A stretch of DNA of 64,000 bases from Siphonodentalium dalli (Eukaryota > Mollusca > Scaphopoda > Gadilida > Siphonodentaliidae): contig CP136062.1 of assembly GCA_032622095.1 (NCBI GenBank), positions 227,308,578 through 227,372,577 on the forward strand, written 5' to 3'. Made by a program: the position numbers and the translations under genes. The notes under the pieces are model-generated. The model worked only from the letters and a program-made list of their open reading frames with translations. It was not told where the DNA came from and ran no database searches. Numbering within the stretch: the first letter of the stretch is position 1; the number at the start of each line of letters is the position of its first letter. Shown here one piece after another: positions 34,014-46,174 of the stretch.

Positions 34014-35209
34014 GGGGCCGTATTCACCAAATGGGTTTATTTTATAAACCAGGTAGTTTGTTTGGTAGTGGCTGAACGCACAAGGTGTCTTCGGTATAGC
34101 GCTAACGACACGCGCTGTCGATGGTGTGATTGATCCAATCTATCAGATTGGCCATTTGTAATTGTCAATGTATTATGATTAAATCTCGAGCACCAACCGG
34201 CCGCAATCCGCATGCATTGCGGTATACATTATGCGTATAATTTATAGAGACTCAGACTGGCCGGTGTGTATATATATCTGCAGAATGAGTTTTGGTGACA
34301 TAATTGAGATTTTCGAAATGGCACAACGTAAGGAAGAGGAAAAACCAAGACAACATATCAGTTAATGACAAGGGATAGGTCCAACCCACTAGAAAAATCT
34401 ATGACGTGGGTAGAGGGTCTACTGTGTGTGGGTGCATGCCCATCTTGATAATCTCAACTGCACCACCCCTTTAACCAGACCAAACACGTTTGCGTAATTC
34501 AATTGCACCCTGTGGTCACTAGCCGGGGGTATCAAGATAATCTACTGGGCGAAACACGGCTCTGTCCAATATGAGAATTATTTTTAAACGGCAATAGGGA
34601 GGGATGATCAAATTACACAGGACAGTCCACCGTTCTGTGCGAACATTTTGAAATCGGCACATGAATATAGCAAAATCCTAGCATCTACAATGTAGACTGG
34701 CCTCAAGCTTTATTTCCAAGCGTTGTAAATTTCCAACCTGACAACGAATTCCCAAGTAAAAAAAATGATGAGTGGAGGTTTGTTGGACGCTATAGAATTT
34801 AAGCAAAATCCAAATACTAGACATGATATATTTCCTACAATTTCCGAAGAAATTGCTTTCCGGTACTGGTGGATGGTTTCGGTCTCTTTGTTTTCAAGGA
34901 TTTTGATGTTTCAATTAATGCACTTTTAGCTCAAATAGTGTTGCGTTCATCTGTTGTGTACATCATTCTTTCCATCGGTTACTCATGATTGAACTGAACC
35001 AAACATGTACTGTTACTCTGATATGCACAACATGTTTCATGTACGCAACCGGTGGTCAATCCATTTATGTCCCCCAATCACCTTGATTGAATAATCCTAT
35101 ACCGCGCGGCGATGAGTTCCCATCGATGCCCACCGAGAGGTTGGCATTGGTCGTCGCCTCGTTTTAACTACCTGGACTATATATAAACCCAGCTGGTGAA
35201 TACGACCCC
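34014..35209. mobile_element. 1.2-kb TIR element
   Basis: Inverted ends of about 45 bp: GGGGCCGTATTCACCAAATG ... aaccaggtagtt left, and aactacctgga ... CTGGTGAATACGACCCC right. No transposase is recognised inside (34300-34600 carries ctgcaccacccctttaacca repeat-like sequence). Its right end directly abuts the broken zinc-finger sequence. Confidence 0.75.
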
Positions 35210-35590
35210 ATGGGTTTTTCATTAAGAACAAAATCATTTTACAAGAATACGACGTTCCAGACACACGTGAATATAAAAACTGGCTCATGTCCATATAAAT
35301 GTAAGTCGCGCGGGAAAACGTTTACCGCAGAAGAGTACCCACAACGTCATGCAAAAGCATGCGGTGGAACTCTGGCTACTCATGCTCAGAATGTACGCTG
35401 TGTTACTCTGATGCAAGCAGTTTAAGGGTTCACAGAATTGCCGTACACAGTGGGACAACTGTCCCATTCAGCTGTGACTGTGGCAGGGTTTACAAGGACA
35501 ACACTGGCCTTGCAAACCACAGGCAGAAGGCAAAGCATTCGGTGTTCACAATAATACAATGTCTTCCAAATTCGTTTGTTGTAACAAAAA
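35210..35590 (+). pseudogene. C2H2 zinc-finger fragment with frameshift and lost ligands
   Basis: Three to four consecutive finger modules are visible. The first lacks its cysteines (SFYKNTTFQTH). The second is YKCKSRGKTF with Arg where the second Cys should be (CGC for TGC), then HAKAC. After a shift of frame near 35345-35365 comes a perfect finger, CSECTLCYSDASSLRVH..H, and then FSCDCGRVYKDN..H with altered spacing. The 5' part seems removed by the adjoining TIR element. C2H2 fingers bind DNA, but the losses and the frameshift make this a probable pseudogene, or an exon of a decaying gene. Confidence 0.65.
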
Positions 35591-35622
35591 ACTGGATATT
35601 TGTTGCATACTACTAACACACT

Positions 35623-35835
35623 TATGGGTCAGGGGACGTGGCTGCTGGAGTTCCACTTTTCCATTTCCAACTGCACCCATCCACAAACAACCAGACCAAA
35701 TCCATAGAGTTGACATACCATTTCACGAACCATGGGTGGAACTTTCCAACTGGCATTTCAAACTCATCAACTTTTGGACATTTTCCAAACTAAGGTTGAA
35801 ATATGTTCAACTGCATGGTGGCCATTTTAGACCAA
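35623..35835. repeat. GGGTGCAGTTGGAA-type dispersed repeat
   Basis: caggggacgtggct, tttccaactgcacccatc, ccagaccaaat and several ttccaac motifs mark it as a member of the family seen at 2625, 15126, 52612, 53030 and 54150. Confidence 0.55.
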
Positions 35836-37659
35836 AATTATAAAATTAATATGCTTTCATTCTTCTCAAAACAACATACGCCCCTTAATTACTGTTTGTA
35901 AAATCAAACAATGGAAACAATTTGAATCTATTATATACTTAGTGTACATAACGTTTCCAACTAACGTTGTGTCATGAATAAAATTTCCGATTGTTGAAAG
36001 AAATTACCAAAACTACCCCATGTCGACACGCTCATTTGTGGAGCGTTAACGGGGAGAAGTGGGTTATCAGAATGGGTAAAACATTAATTCATAACTGTTT
36101 ATTATGGAACATTGATTGGTTAAGGGATTTGAGTGTCTACTCCGCCAAAGTTTGTCAATATGGCCAATAGTTGGAAATGTCATGCATGCCTGCATGCCAC
36201 TTTACTTGGCAATTGTAGATTAGTCGATTTGTGTCAGATATATTGTGGACTGAAATGTAAATTATTTGAAATGGCCAACCATATGGTGATGATATGGGTG
36301 TAACGTTGAAAATTAAACTCAAAGATTGACAGTTTGTGTTACATGTTCAAGCTCCAACTCGATGTGGTTGATCTGCATGATAACACATGCTGGATCCGAG
36401 CTGATCATTTCTGGTATCCTGAGGCTCTGGTATTGTTGTTGGTGTAGGTGGTGGTGGTGGTACCTTGTTGGTTATCACCATTATTGTTGATCAATGTGGT
36501 GTTGGTGGTATTGCTGAGTCGTCTTCGGTATTGGTGGTGGTATAGCTATGGTCATTAGATACGGATATTTTTCTTTTCTTAAATGTAGCTATATATAGAT
36601 GGTATTCGCGCAGCGTTATCCTGTCATCCACGGACACAAATATTTCACTATTACTTTGTGAAATTGCAGATGGTCATAATCCATGATGTGTTATACGCTG
36701 ACACCCGATGTGTCCTGTTGTGTGATCTAATGTCAATTTTACGTACACTATAGTTCTTCATGCTGATGTTATTTGATGGCGTGTTCGACAGCCACTCGAA
36801 GATGTTAAAAATGAGTCGGCAAAAGCTGACATCAGAATGGTCTCTGGACATGATCTGCCATCTCATTTCTGTGAGAGAAAAAAATGGAAACATAACGTTA
36901 AGTTACATAAAATATAATCCTGGAACTAATAAATGTTTTCAAAAGACGGCCAGACGGGGAAAATCGGTTGAAAACCCATCAGCTCCATCTAATTCCATAT
37001 ACCGTTTAATGGCATGCTATATTACAGAGTTATAATCTGTCCGACGTGTCCTAAATTCAAGAAACATTCCAATTTTGGGAAACTTTAACACCGAGTCGGT
37101 TGGTACTCAAAACGTATTTCTCACCGCAAAAATGGTACCTGTCACCGAGTTGTTGGTACAGATTTTTTTCAATCGACGTGTTTTCAAGAGACTGTTTCAT
37201 GAGAATTATGCATCAGCTGAAACTGCTAACACCATGGTTTGTGCACGGGGTACACATCATATAATATATTATGGCCACTTTGATCCGTTCGGCGCCAGTT
37301 GTTATTAGTAAACAAGAAATTCAATTAATTGAGGAAAAACACCCACTGTCCTGAGTGGTATTGATAAGCTATTGGGGGGGGGGTCTACCACTTCGCATGC
37401 AAAATAACACGAATGACACCAACAGCTTGGATGTGAGAATAATCCACCATATATGATAGATATTCAACCAGACTGTGCTTAAGTTTCTCAATTGGTGACT
37501 GATGTACATATACAGTACACACAAATAGTAATAACAATTAACGTTGTGATTTTGAAATTAACCATGCTAGAATATTGACGGTAAGGTGGTATTAACTACT
37601 ACGAGCATAATAATAGTACTATTCTTTTATAATATATGTGGGCATGATGTATGGAAATA
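35836..37659. other. No recognised gene; ggtggtgg microsatellite
   Basis: Contains a ggtggtggtggt-rich patch (36440-36545). Short open frames at 36651-36893 (-), 36760-37035 (+) and 37075-37308 (+) show no family features. A G10 run is at 37374-37383. Confidence 0.35.
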
Positions 37660-37663
37660 TTAA

Positions 37664-38133
37664 AGGTACTCAATCCGATAAAACTCATCTCAATTACTAT
37701 TTCAATGGCTTCGGGGGTCAAAAATATTTGATTCGAGTCGAGGAAGTCACCCATCAAAGCTCAGATTTGTTAGATATCGATTTTAGAAATCTATTATTTT
37801 TCATTATCGGGAATTCTTTCTGGCCCAGAAGACATTCAAAATTGCGTACCCTGATTATAGAGTTATCCACCCTTGTCTGTTTGAATAGAGTTTTGGCGTA
37901 AAATCTCGAGCAGGTTACCAAATTGACGGCAGTTATTAGTACTCATCTCGAGCGATTAACAAATTTCAAAAATCAATATCTAATAACTCTGAACTTTGTT
38001 TGATGGTTTCCTCGACTCGAATCAAATATTTTTTACCCCCAAAGCCAAAGAAATAGTAATATAGGACCCTCTGATCGGATTGTTGTTGTTGGAATCTGTT
38101 GAGATGGGGACCCTCTTTTCGGATTTAGTACCT
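37664..38133. mobile_element. TTAA MITE, family K, near-complete
   Basis: AGGTACTCAATCCG ... CGGATTTAGTACCT with TTAA at 37660-37663 and 38134-38137. Interior blocks (tatttgattcgagtcgagga, twice inverted) match 21060-21526 closely. Confidence 0.88.
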
Positions 38134-38185
38134 TTAAAGGACAAACCAATAGTTACAATACAATTATAACTGTTTTTTTTTAATT

Positions 38186-38640
38186 AAGAGCAAGAAGAGC
38201 TAATTGTGCTTAAGCACAATAAGGGATATTCCTTATTGCGCTTATAAGCTCAATAAGGGAATCTCTATTGTGCTTAAGCGCAATAAGGGAATATTTAATT
38301 GCGCTTAAGCGCAATGAAGAATATTCAAATTTCGCTGATAAAGCCTAATAATGAATCTCTTATTAAAGAATAATATATTATATATAGTACATAAACTCCT
38401 TACAATACAGATGGTGTAGTCCATCTCCATTCTCCATGGCACAATGGGTGGAACAAATATAGGATTATTCTACTATTTTCAGAAGGGTGATCTAATGAGA
38501 GATATATTAATTGTGTTTAAGAGGAATGGGAAGTAATTGCGGTTAAGCATAATAAGGAATTTCTTATTGCATTCTCATTGGGCTTAAGCGCAATTAGAGA
38601 TTCCTTAAGTTATTGCGGTTAATCGAAATTGTCTATTAAA
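38186..38640. repeat. Cluster of ttgcgcttaagcgcaa palindromes
   Basis: Repeated dyads built on GCTTAAGC (ttgcgcttaagcgcaat, attgtgcttaagcacaat, gcgcttataagctc) alternate with aataaggaat spacers. Each can form a small cruciform. Function unknown; it resembles a decayed palindromic satellite. Confidence 0.7.
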
Positions 38641-38991
38641 TGTCAATTTTGATTCCCATAGAGATCATCAATGATGTCTATGCGCAAGGGCGACGTGCCA
38701 ATCTTCTCTATTGGGATTCCAATTGTTGGCTCATTAAATATGCACATATGCTTAAGATACAGTCGCGCATGAACATAAGTCGGGTTTTGGATCCCAGTTA
38801 ATGAAAATATTATTGAAATAATCGGTTTTCCCCAATAAACAACCATATATTCAATATACATGTTTTGGAGCAGAATTAGGCAGTCCATATTGTACGCCAT
38901 CATGGAATTTATTTGTTTTGGTTTAATTTTCACACATATTTATTAGTTATGTGGATGGAGTTCTCATTAAACCTCACATCCTTATATTGGT

Positions 38992-39473
38992 TACAGTAAT
39001 GCCCAAAGTAATTGACCACTTAACCACATCAGAATTATTGGTAATTTTTCAGGATTTAAAATCCTGAAAAATTACCAATAATTATGCTGTGGTTAAGTGG
39101 TCAATTACTTTGGACATTACTGTACGAGGATTGAGTTATCATTACACCTCAAATCCTTATATTGGTTACAGTAATGCCCAAAGTAATTGACCACTTAACC
39201 ACATCAGAATTATGGGTATTTTTTCACCATTTAAAATCCTGACAAATTACCCATTATTATGCTGTGGTTAAGTGGTCAATTACTTTGTACATTACTGTAT
39301 GAGGATTGAGTTATCATTACACCTCAAATCCTTATATTGGTTACAGTAATGCCCAAAGTAATTGACCACTTAACCACAGGAGAATTATGGGTTTTTTTCA
39401 GCATTTAAAATCCTGACAAATTACCAATAATTATGCTGTGGTTAAGTGGTCAATTACTTTGGACATTACTGTA
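38992..39473. mobile_element. Triplicated palindromic MITE (TACAGTA ends)
   Basis: Three palindromes (38992-39124, 39167-39299, 39342-39473), each TACAGTAATGCCCAAAGTAA ... CATTACTGTA, spaced at exactly 175 bp. The intervening spacer (tgaggattgagttatcatta) repeats too, so the element was tandemly amplified together with its flank. TA borders and the TACAGT terminus are typical of Tc1/mariner-type MITEs. Confidence 0.85.
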
Positions 39474-40559
39474 TGAGGATGGAGTTAAACCTCACATGAG
39501 TGTGTTGGGGATTTGGACCTTGACTTGGGACCTTTTGTTTTTAACGCGACAAATGCGCATACACCTTATACACAAATTTCTTATGTAACCAGAGTTTTTC
39601 TTGGATAAGATGAGTTTGAAGCCTGCTTACATTTCAAAATGTTGTCAGTTTTATATTGTCTGCAGCGGAACTCAACGCGTTGAAGCAAAAGTTACAAAAG
39701 ATAAAATGTGTATGTAACGAGACTATAATACAACTAAAAAAAATAAATTGAGGGAGGGGTGGGCGATACAGGGAACTAAGGGTTGAACCGATATAAATTT
39801 GTAGAGCAATAACGACCAATGTTGACACATTATGCATCTGAACTCAGAGATCAACTCTACTGTTGCAACAAGGCTTTAAAATAGGGGGGGTGTCAGAATC
39901 TTAGTCATCTCTATATAGTGCCAGAATAGTCATTTATGGACTTCTATAAGATGTTGGGTTGGTTATATGGACTCGGAGAAAAAGTGGTTTGTACCGATGA
40001 ACTGACATAAATTAGTCGAGCGATGTTGCATCGCGACTGTACTAAAGCAGCAATGATATCAAATTGGGGGGGGGGGGTGGGTGGGAGGGGGGGTGAGTCT
40101 GAAATTATCTATATCTATAGATGGCACCAGGATTATATAGAAAGGAATAGCAATTGATATACGTATACGGTATACTATAGTAATACCATAGACATATAAG
40201 TGCAAGTATCACATGATAAAATATTACGTAACGTGACTATACCGATGAAAGAAATAAATAAATTGGACCGGGATTAGAGGTTGGGTTGGTTATATGTTGA
40301 TAATTGGATATGGAATTCATACCGATGAAACGATACAAATTAGTGGAGCGATAAAGACCAATGTTGACATTTATTCAGGCTACGCGGGAGAAAATAGGGG
40401 TTTATACGATAGACCGAAATAAATTTGTCGGGTGATAATGACCAATGTTGACCTATAAAGTAACGCGACTGTACTGTCGGATAAATATCAGGTGTAACCG
40501 GTAAAATATGGACTCTTGTGACCAATATAGAACAGCTCAGAAAACATTCGCAGGGCCCT
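39474..40559. other. No recognised feature
   Basis: AT-rich with a G-rich patch near 40066-40095. Loosely repeated phrases (ccgat[a/g]aac..ataaat, gaccaatgttgac) occur three times, perhaps a decayed tandem repeat. Confidence 0.35.
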
Positions 40560-41095
40560 AAAATTTATTTAACACCGCATTTGCCATTAAAATCGATTTA
40601 TATCGATAAAACTGTCATTTTTCAAAATTTTAAGCTGAGATTTGGAGTGCGTGTGTGGGATACCTACATATTCCTAAAATGACAGAGTACAGCACGTAAT
40701 TATGTTTTAGATGGAAGAAATGAATTTTTTTCAATGATAAAATTTAACATGGAATTTACCATTAACATCGATTTATGTCGATAAAACTGTCTTTTTTCAA
40801 ACCTTTAGGCTGAGACTTGGTGCATGTGCGTGGGATACATATATGTTCCTAAAATAACAGAGTCCATCGCGTAATTAGGTTTTAGATGGAAGAAATTGAA
40901 TTTTTTTCGATGATAAATTTTAACATGGAATTGTCCCATTCAAATCTATTTATGTCGATAAAACTGTTATTTTTCAAAAATTTAAGCTGAGACTCGGTGT
41001 TTCTGCGTGGAATTCCTATATATTCCGAAAACGACAGGGTTAAGCACGTAATTATCTTTTAGATGGAAGAAATTGATTTGTTTCGATGATAAAAA
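40560..41095. repeat. Tandem repeat, about 178-bp unit, three copies
   Basis: Each unit has catttgccattaaaatcgat-like text, tcgataaaactgt, ttaagctgaga, cacgtaatta and tttagatggaagaaa. Confidence 0.8.
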
Positions 41096-42109
41096 TCCAG
41101 CGTAAAATACTCGCCAATGGAGGCTTCGCTTCGCATGGTTGGCAATTATCACGATACACAGGGAACACTTTGACGTTCGTACTCATATTTCACCAATTTT
41201 TTTACCCGGCTTTCCAATCCTAAGTTTCAAGGGGAAATGTCTAATTTTACTCTATTTGTCGTTATATACATATTATACATATTTATCACACCATTTATTA
41301 TTCATTTTCATAAAAATAAAAAAGAAGAAGCCGAAGATGACATGTTTGAACTTTGAAGCACGAATTTGGCGATAACTTATCAGAGTACGTTATACTTGTG
41401 ATAGTTACGTTACGCACACGTGTTCCAATATCCTATTGCGATAATCGCTTAACCCTTCAGTTTTCAACGGCATTTCAATTGGTTGAAATTAAAATTTCTC
41501 AAGTTCCAGCTCAACACGAATCTAGTGACCTAATTGGTAGAAATACTTTAGCAGTAATTCTTAGTTTTATAAGTCATAACTCTAATTTTATTGACGATAC
41601 GAGCTCAACATCATAATATGTCACTGTTTATGGCGGTGTTATCCAAACGTGTGCTTTGATAATGGTTATAATTTTATTTTGCGATCAAACGTCAGTGCAG
41701 CCCAGCAGAAACGCATAGGCACTAGTTCAATTCAGCAGAAACGCATAAGTCCTACGATTATAGTACACCCACTGAACGCGCTTCGCGCGTTGGTCAGTGG
41801 GTGAAAAAAAGCGATTAATACTGTTATTTCCATTTTCGCTGTAGTTATCACTGAATACAACGAGATTATTCAAAGAAAGCAAACATATCAGATTATCAAC
41901 ACAGAGGAATATTGGAATGGATTTATTTTCGTAATATTAAACCGGAAATAATTATAAATAAAATGCATATAAAAAAATAAACTCACATTTTGTTGACTCC
42001 AAAACATTGAACAGACGACCGGATATCCGTGCCAATAGGTACTCCACCGTGTTGGTGATACGCGGGTGACCGGTGTGCATATGACCAGTGCTGTTATTGG
42101 TGATGTTAA
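41096..42109. other. No recognised gene
   Basis: AT-rich region. Only the hairpin at 41766-41803 and a short duplicated phrase (cagcagaaacgcata, 41702-41750) stand out. Confidence 0.35.
41766..41803. repeat. GC-rich hairpin
   Basis: CACCCACTGA / ACGCGC stem closing on a ttc loop with GCGCGT and TCAGTGGGTG, one 3-nt bulge. It could be the subterminal hairpin of a mobile element, but no other border was found. Confidence 0.5.
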
Positions 42110-42115
42110 TGGTGG

Positions 42116-42152
<37 letters not shown>

Positions 42153-42275
42153 GATGGTGATGATGATGGCGATGACGACGATGAAGATGATGATGATGAT
42201 GATAATATTGGTGATGATAATGGTGATGATGATGGTGATAATGACGTTGTTGATGATGACGATGACGATGATATA
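42110..42275. repeat. gtt/gat trinucleotide microsatellite
   Basis: (gtt)n followed by (gat)n with interruptions. Val- and Asp-rich or Ser/Thr-rich frames on either strand are artefacts. Confidence 0.9.
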
Positions 42276-42516
42276 TACATTAATGATCATACAGCATTAT
42301 TATATGTAAATAGTGTAAATATGTTTGTCAACTCTAATGCGTGTTAACTCACGATTGAGTTCATTAAAGCATACATACAGAATATACGGGACACTCGGGG
42401 CAAAAATATGGAAAATTAAAACAACATCATGAAAACGCTCCCGAGTAGAGTTGGCATGTCGGCCCGATAATGTTTTGTTGTATTCATCAGGATAGCAATC
42501 CTTAAATCAATACGTT

Positions 42517-42810
42517 AGGCATGTATAATCGCTAAATCCATGATTGCTATTTCTAGTAGGTGATCCTAGCTCAACTGCCCATCTGTGCAGTATTTCTGAC
42601 AAAAATAATACTGCAAGCGTCATGGTGCGAGGTATGGAATAGAGACTGGAAGCATAGCAGTAACGGGCGGGGGCTGGGAAGACTGCAGCCCCCCCCCCAA
42701 CATTTTAAAATCACAACAGTCGGGCAATTGGAGATATTTTCAGTTAAATTCTGGCAATTTTCGGACAAATTGAATGATATTCCAGGGGGAAATTTTGCCA
42801 AATTACATAA
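42517..42810. repeat. Dispersed ~290-bp repeat, copy 1
   Basis: Shares ctcaactgccc, gcgtcatggtgcga, caacagtcgggcaattggag and gatattccagggggaaat with 44831-45123, same orientation. Confidence 0.8.
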
Positions 42811-42884
42811 CTTTTCACATTTTTGACCGAATTATACATATTTAAGGTTAATCTTAACCGCCTACAAATTTTCGAATAATTTAA

Positions 42885-43085
42885 TTTAGCGATTTTCCCG
42901 GCAGAGAATCTAGGGAGCGGTCCCTGCGGTGGATCATGTTACCCAATAGGTGTCCTTTCCTCCTATATCCCTTGTGACATTCTGTCGAGTCAGTGAACCT
43001 CTTAACCGCCTACGAATTTCCGAATAGTTGTCATTTATGCATATTAAACCATAGCGACCTATGGTTTCGAGTTACTGTTGTTGGT
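42885..43085. repeat. Dispersed repeat related to 31331-31620
   Basis: gagaatctagggagcggtcc, ctgcggtggatcatgttacc and ctatatcccttgtgacattc match the earlier locus. Confidence 0.7.
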
Positions 43086-43487
43086 TCGTATATCAAGCCA
43101 TATGATCTGTAAGTTTCACTCGTTATGCCAGAAACAGACGTATGTTATGTGACACAACACACGATGTTTTATTTTCGGTTGATATGGAGGCGTGGGCCCG
43201 GTTTTATGATCGTTTCGTAATTATATTCCCACCCATTTTTGTCCCGTTCTTTTTTGTAAACTGATCACCTCTGTTTTGAATTTCTTCAGAACATTACGAG
43301 AACAAAGACTTAATTTGAGAAGGTTTCAATCGTTGGGTTCAGTACACGTAAGTGCTGTGTACCTTTATATCGTAGTGGTTTGTGTGGGCCTCCGTGAATG
43401 GATCCACGCAAATGGAGGTAACATAATTCGTGTATCTGGGCAAGTTTAACAGAAACTGTTTCTTACCGAGACCCGCTTTAATATTGC

Positions 43488-44027
43488 TATCAGGAATGGT
43501 GTAATCATATTCGGTATATTTGTATTGTATTTGTAATGATCACATTTTTGTTTTACCCTGTGCCAATGCATTCTCTTATATATGCGAGTCGACCATAGGT
43601 CGCCTCGCATATATAAGAGAATGCATTGGCCTAACATTTTTTTATCAGTTTTTTAAATAAATGTTTCTTACAATTTTTAGGACATAAAATAAAAAAACAT
43701 CCATTACCCTGCAGGGAGCCCCACACATATAGAGAATCATATAGAAGAGTGTCGTCTGCCCATGTTTGTCTGGGGCTCTGTATGGGTGAAATTATAAAAT
43801 TATTAAAGAATACAAAAAAAATGGTTAAAATTGTAAAACATTGTTCGCATATATAAGAGAATGCATTGGCACATGGTAAAAACAATCCCGACTTAGGACT
43901 GGATTTGATATGGCGGGTCACGATATGGTTCGCGAAGCCGGCACACAGCATGTCTGGATCGGTTAAACTATCAGGAATGGTGTAATCATATTCGGTATAT
44001 TTGTATTGTATTTGTAATGATCACATA
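43488..44027. repeat. 60-bp direct repeats flanking FB1 copy d
   Basis: tatcaggaatggtgtaatca ... tatttgtaatgatcacat stands at 43488-43547 and again at 43968-44027, on both sides of FB1. Far longer than a target duplication, so a post-insertion segmental duplication or gap-repair event is likely. Confidence 0.8.
43552..43922. mobile_element. Foldback MITE FB1, copy d
   Basis: ttaccctgtgccaatgcatt ... tatggcgggtcac, with the tcgacc cruciform and the GGGAGCCCC hairpin; the right-hand palindrome is reduced. Confidence 0.82.
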
Positions 44028-44065
44028 TTTTGAAGTATTAGTATTGTATTTGTAATCAAATAATT

Positions 44066-44275
44066 CTGTATAGGAGCCATAGTATTATATAGGAGCCATA
44101 GTATTATATTCTGTATAGGAGCCATAGTATTATATTCTGTATAGGAGCCATAGTATTATATTCTGTATAGGAGCCATAGAATTATATTCTGTATAGGAGC
44201 CATAGTATTATATTCTGTATAGGAGCCATATAGTATTATATTCTGTATAGGAGCCATATATAGAATTATATTTAC
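44066..44275. repeat. 26-bp minisatellite (about 8 copies)
   Basis: Unit ttctgtataggagccatagt plus attata, with length variants (atatag) at the right end. Confidence 0.92.
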
Positions 44276-44627
44276 ACACTAAGTGTTGTCATCACTAAAT
44301 CCAGCATTCTGATTGGTCGGCGCCCACGTGGCTAGTTGCAGTTATTTCTCGGTGAATGCGCAACGCCTTATAACACCAAGCTCATAACACCATCGATACG
44401 TCATTGGGTTTGGAAAGACGAACGCGTAATGTTTTGGGCGCATTTGGACTCGCGCAGGATTGACTTAATACATCATCGGGTTTCAATATGAAGAGAAATT
44501 GTTCCTATTAACTTTTGCCAAGGGTGCTATTGGGTATTTTGGGCTGTTTTTGTCACGATACACTTTTCGATTTAAATACATTTACAAAAGTGGCTTTTTC
44601 GCTAAATGTATATAAATATAAGGATTA

Positions 44628-44779
44628 ACTGTCATGTGGACTATTTTTATGGAGATGTAACCGTGAGGTAAGTGGTCATAACTTGTATGTAAAACCCTTC
44701 GGGTTTTACACAAGTTATGTCCACTTACCTCACGGTTACATCTCCATAAAAACAGTCCACATGACAGTTAATCCTTATG
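44628..44779. repeat. Foldback repeat
   Basis: Arms of about 70 bp, aaggattaactgtcatgtgg left and the inverse right, meeting at aaacccttcgggttt. Nearly perfect palindrome. Confidence 0.85.
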
Positions 44780-44830
44780 TATTTGTAATCAAATACTTTG
44801 GAAAGTATTTTCAAGATTACTGTTTACTTT

Positions 44831-45123
44831 AGGCGTGTATAAATCGCCAAATCCCCTGATATTTCCAGAGGGTCATCCTATCTCAACTGCCCCTCTGTGA
44901 GGCTTTCTGCCAAAAATTATACTGCAAACGTCATGGTGCGATATATGGATGGAATGTAGGGAATGGAAGCGTAGCCGCACGGACCGGGGGGTCTGGGATG
45001 TCTGCAGCCCCACAAACATTTTGAAAACCCAACAGTCGGGCAATTGGAGATATTTTTGGTTAAATTCGGGCAATTGTCGGAGAAATTGATTGATATTCCA
45101 GGGGGAAATGGCGCCAAATTACA
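44831..45123. repeat. Dispersed ~290-bp repeat, copy 2
   Basis: See 42517-42810; both end in gggggaaat..gccaaattacat. Confidence 0.8.
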
Positions 45124-45159
45124 TTAGTTTTGTTTAAGTCACACTTAACCACTTTGGAG

Positions 45160-45345
45160 TGTTTTAGCTTTGGTTCGTTAATTACGCTAGCGTATTGTCA
45201 TATTAGGAAGGGTTAAACAGTGTTTTAACTTTGGTTCGTTAATTACGCTAGCGTATTATCATATTAGGAAGGGTTAAACGGTGTTTTAACTTTGGTTCGT
45301 TAATTACGCTAGCGTATTATCATATTAGGAAGGGTTAAACAGTGT
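45160..45345. repeat. 61-bp tandem repeat, three copies
   Basis: Unit gtgttttaactttggttcgt + taattacgctagcgtattat + catattaggaagggttaaac; only single-base differences. Confidence 0.92.
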
Positions 45346-45747
45346 TTATTCCATGAATAATACAATAATAATAATTACATCAATAAGTAATTTACATCAT
45401 GGACCGGATTCGACATTAGCATTCTCTTATGCTGGGAACAGCTGTAGCCCAGGAGTGTGCACAAAGTAATAGAGATTCTCAGATTTGTTCCAAGACTTCC
45501 CCCGTTGTCAACACAGAATGTATCATAATTCAAACTAAGAGATAGATTTATTCCCTTTCCATTGAGAATAATACACTTTAAGTATCGGTACCTGCTACCT
45601 CGATAAAAACAACATGTTCCCAGTTTATTACACCGGATAAGTCGATAATAGAATGTTTTGGAGCTTCCTCTTTCAAATGGTATATAATATGGAATATACT
45701 AAAATAAATAAGTAATATAAAATGTGATCTGTGGGTTCGAAAATTAA

Positions 45748-46170
45748 AGATGCATAATCCGATTAAGCGCCCCGTAATTACTATTTATTTGGATTCGGGG
45801 GTTAAAGAATATTTGATTTGAGTCGAGGAACCCATCTATCAAAGCTCAGAGTTATTGGATATTGATTTTTGAAATCTATTATTTTTCACCGTCGAGACTT
45901 ATTATTGGCCCAGTAAAAAATCGACGAGGCGACGGTCTCGGACCAAATTGCGGATGAAGATGGATAACTCTACAATCTTTGTGTTGATAATAAGGCCAAA
46001 TTTCGTCAAACTACATGTTGATAAATAACACGTTTCGGGCAATTTTATACTATAGCTGACAGTGGCTATGTTTGGGCAATTTGTCGATTCTGATAACTGA
46101 AGCGGCATTTCTAAAAATGTTGTTGTTGGAATCTGATTTTATGTGGACCATCGAATCGGATTGAGTACCT
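45748..46170. mobile_element. TTAA MITE, family K, diverged copy
   Basis: Right end CGGATTGAGTACCT|TTAA (46157-46174); left end degenerate after TTAA at 45744-45747. Interior keeps gatttgagtcgaggaaccca. Confidence 0.75.
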
Positions 46171-46174
46171 TTAA

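Noticed and set aside
42066-42347. Asp-rich, Val-rich or Ser-rich proteins
   Set aside because: Trinucleotide microsatellite gtt/gat read in different frames.
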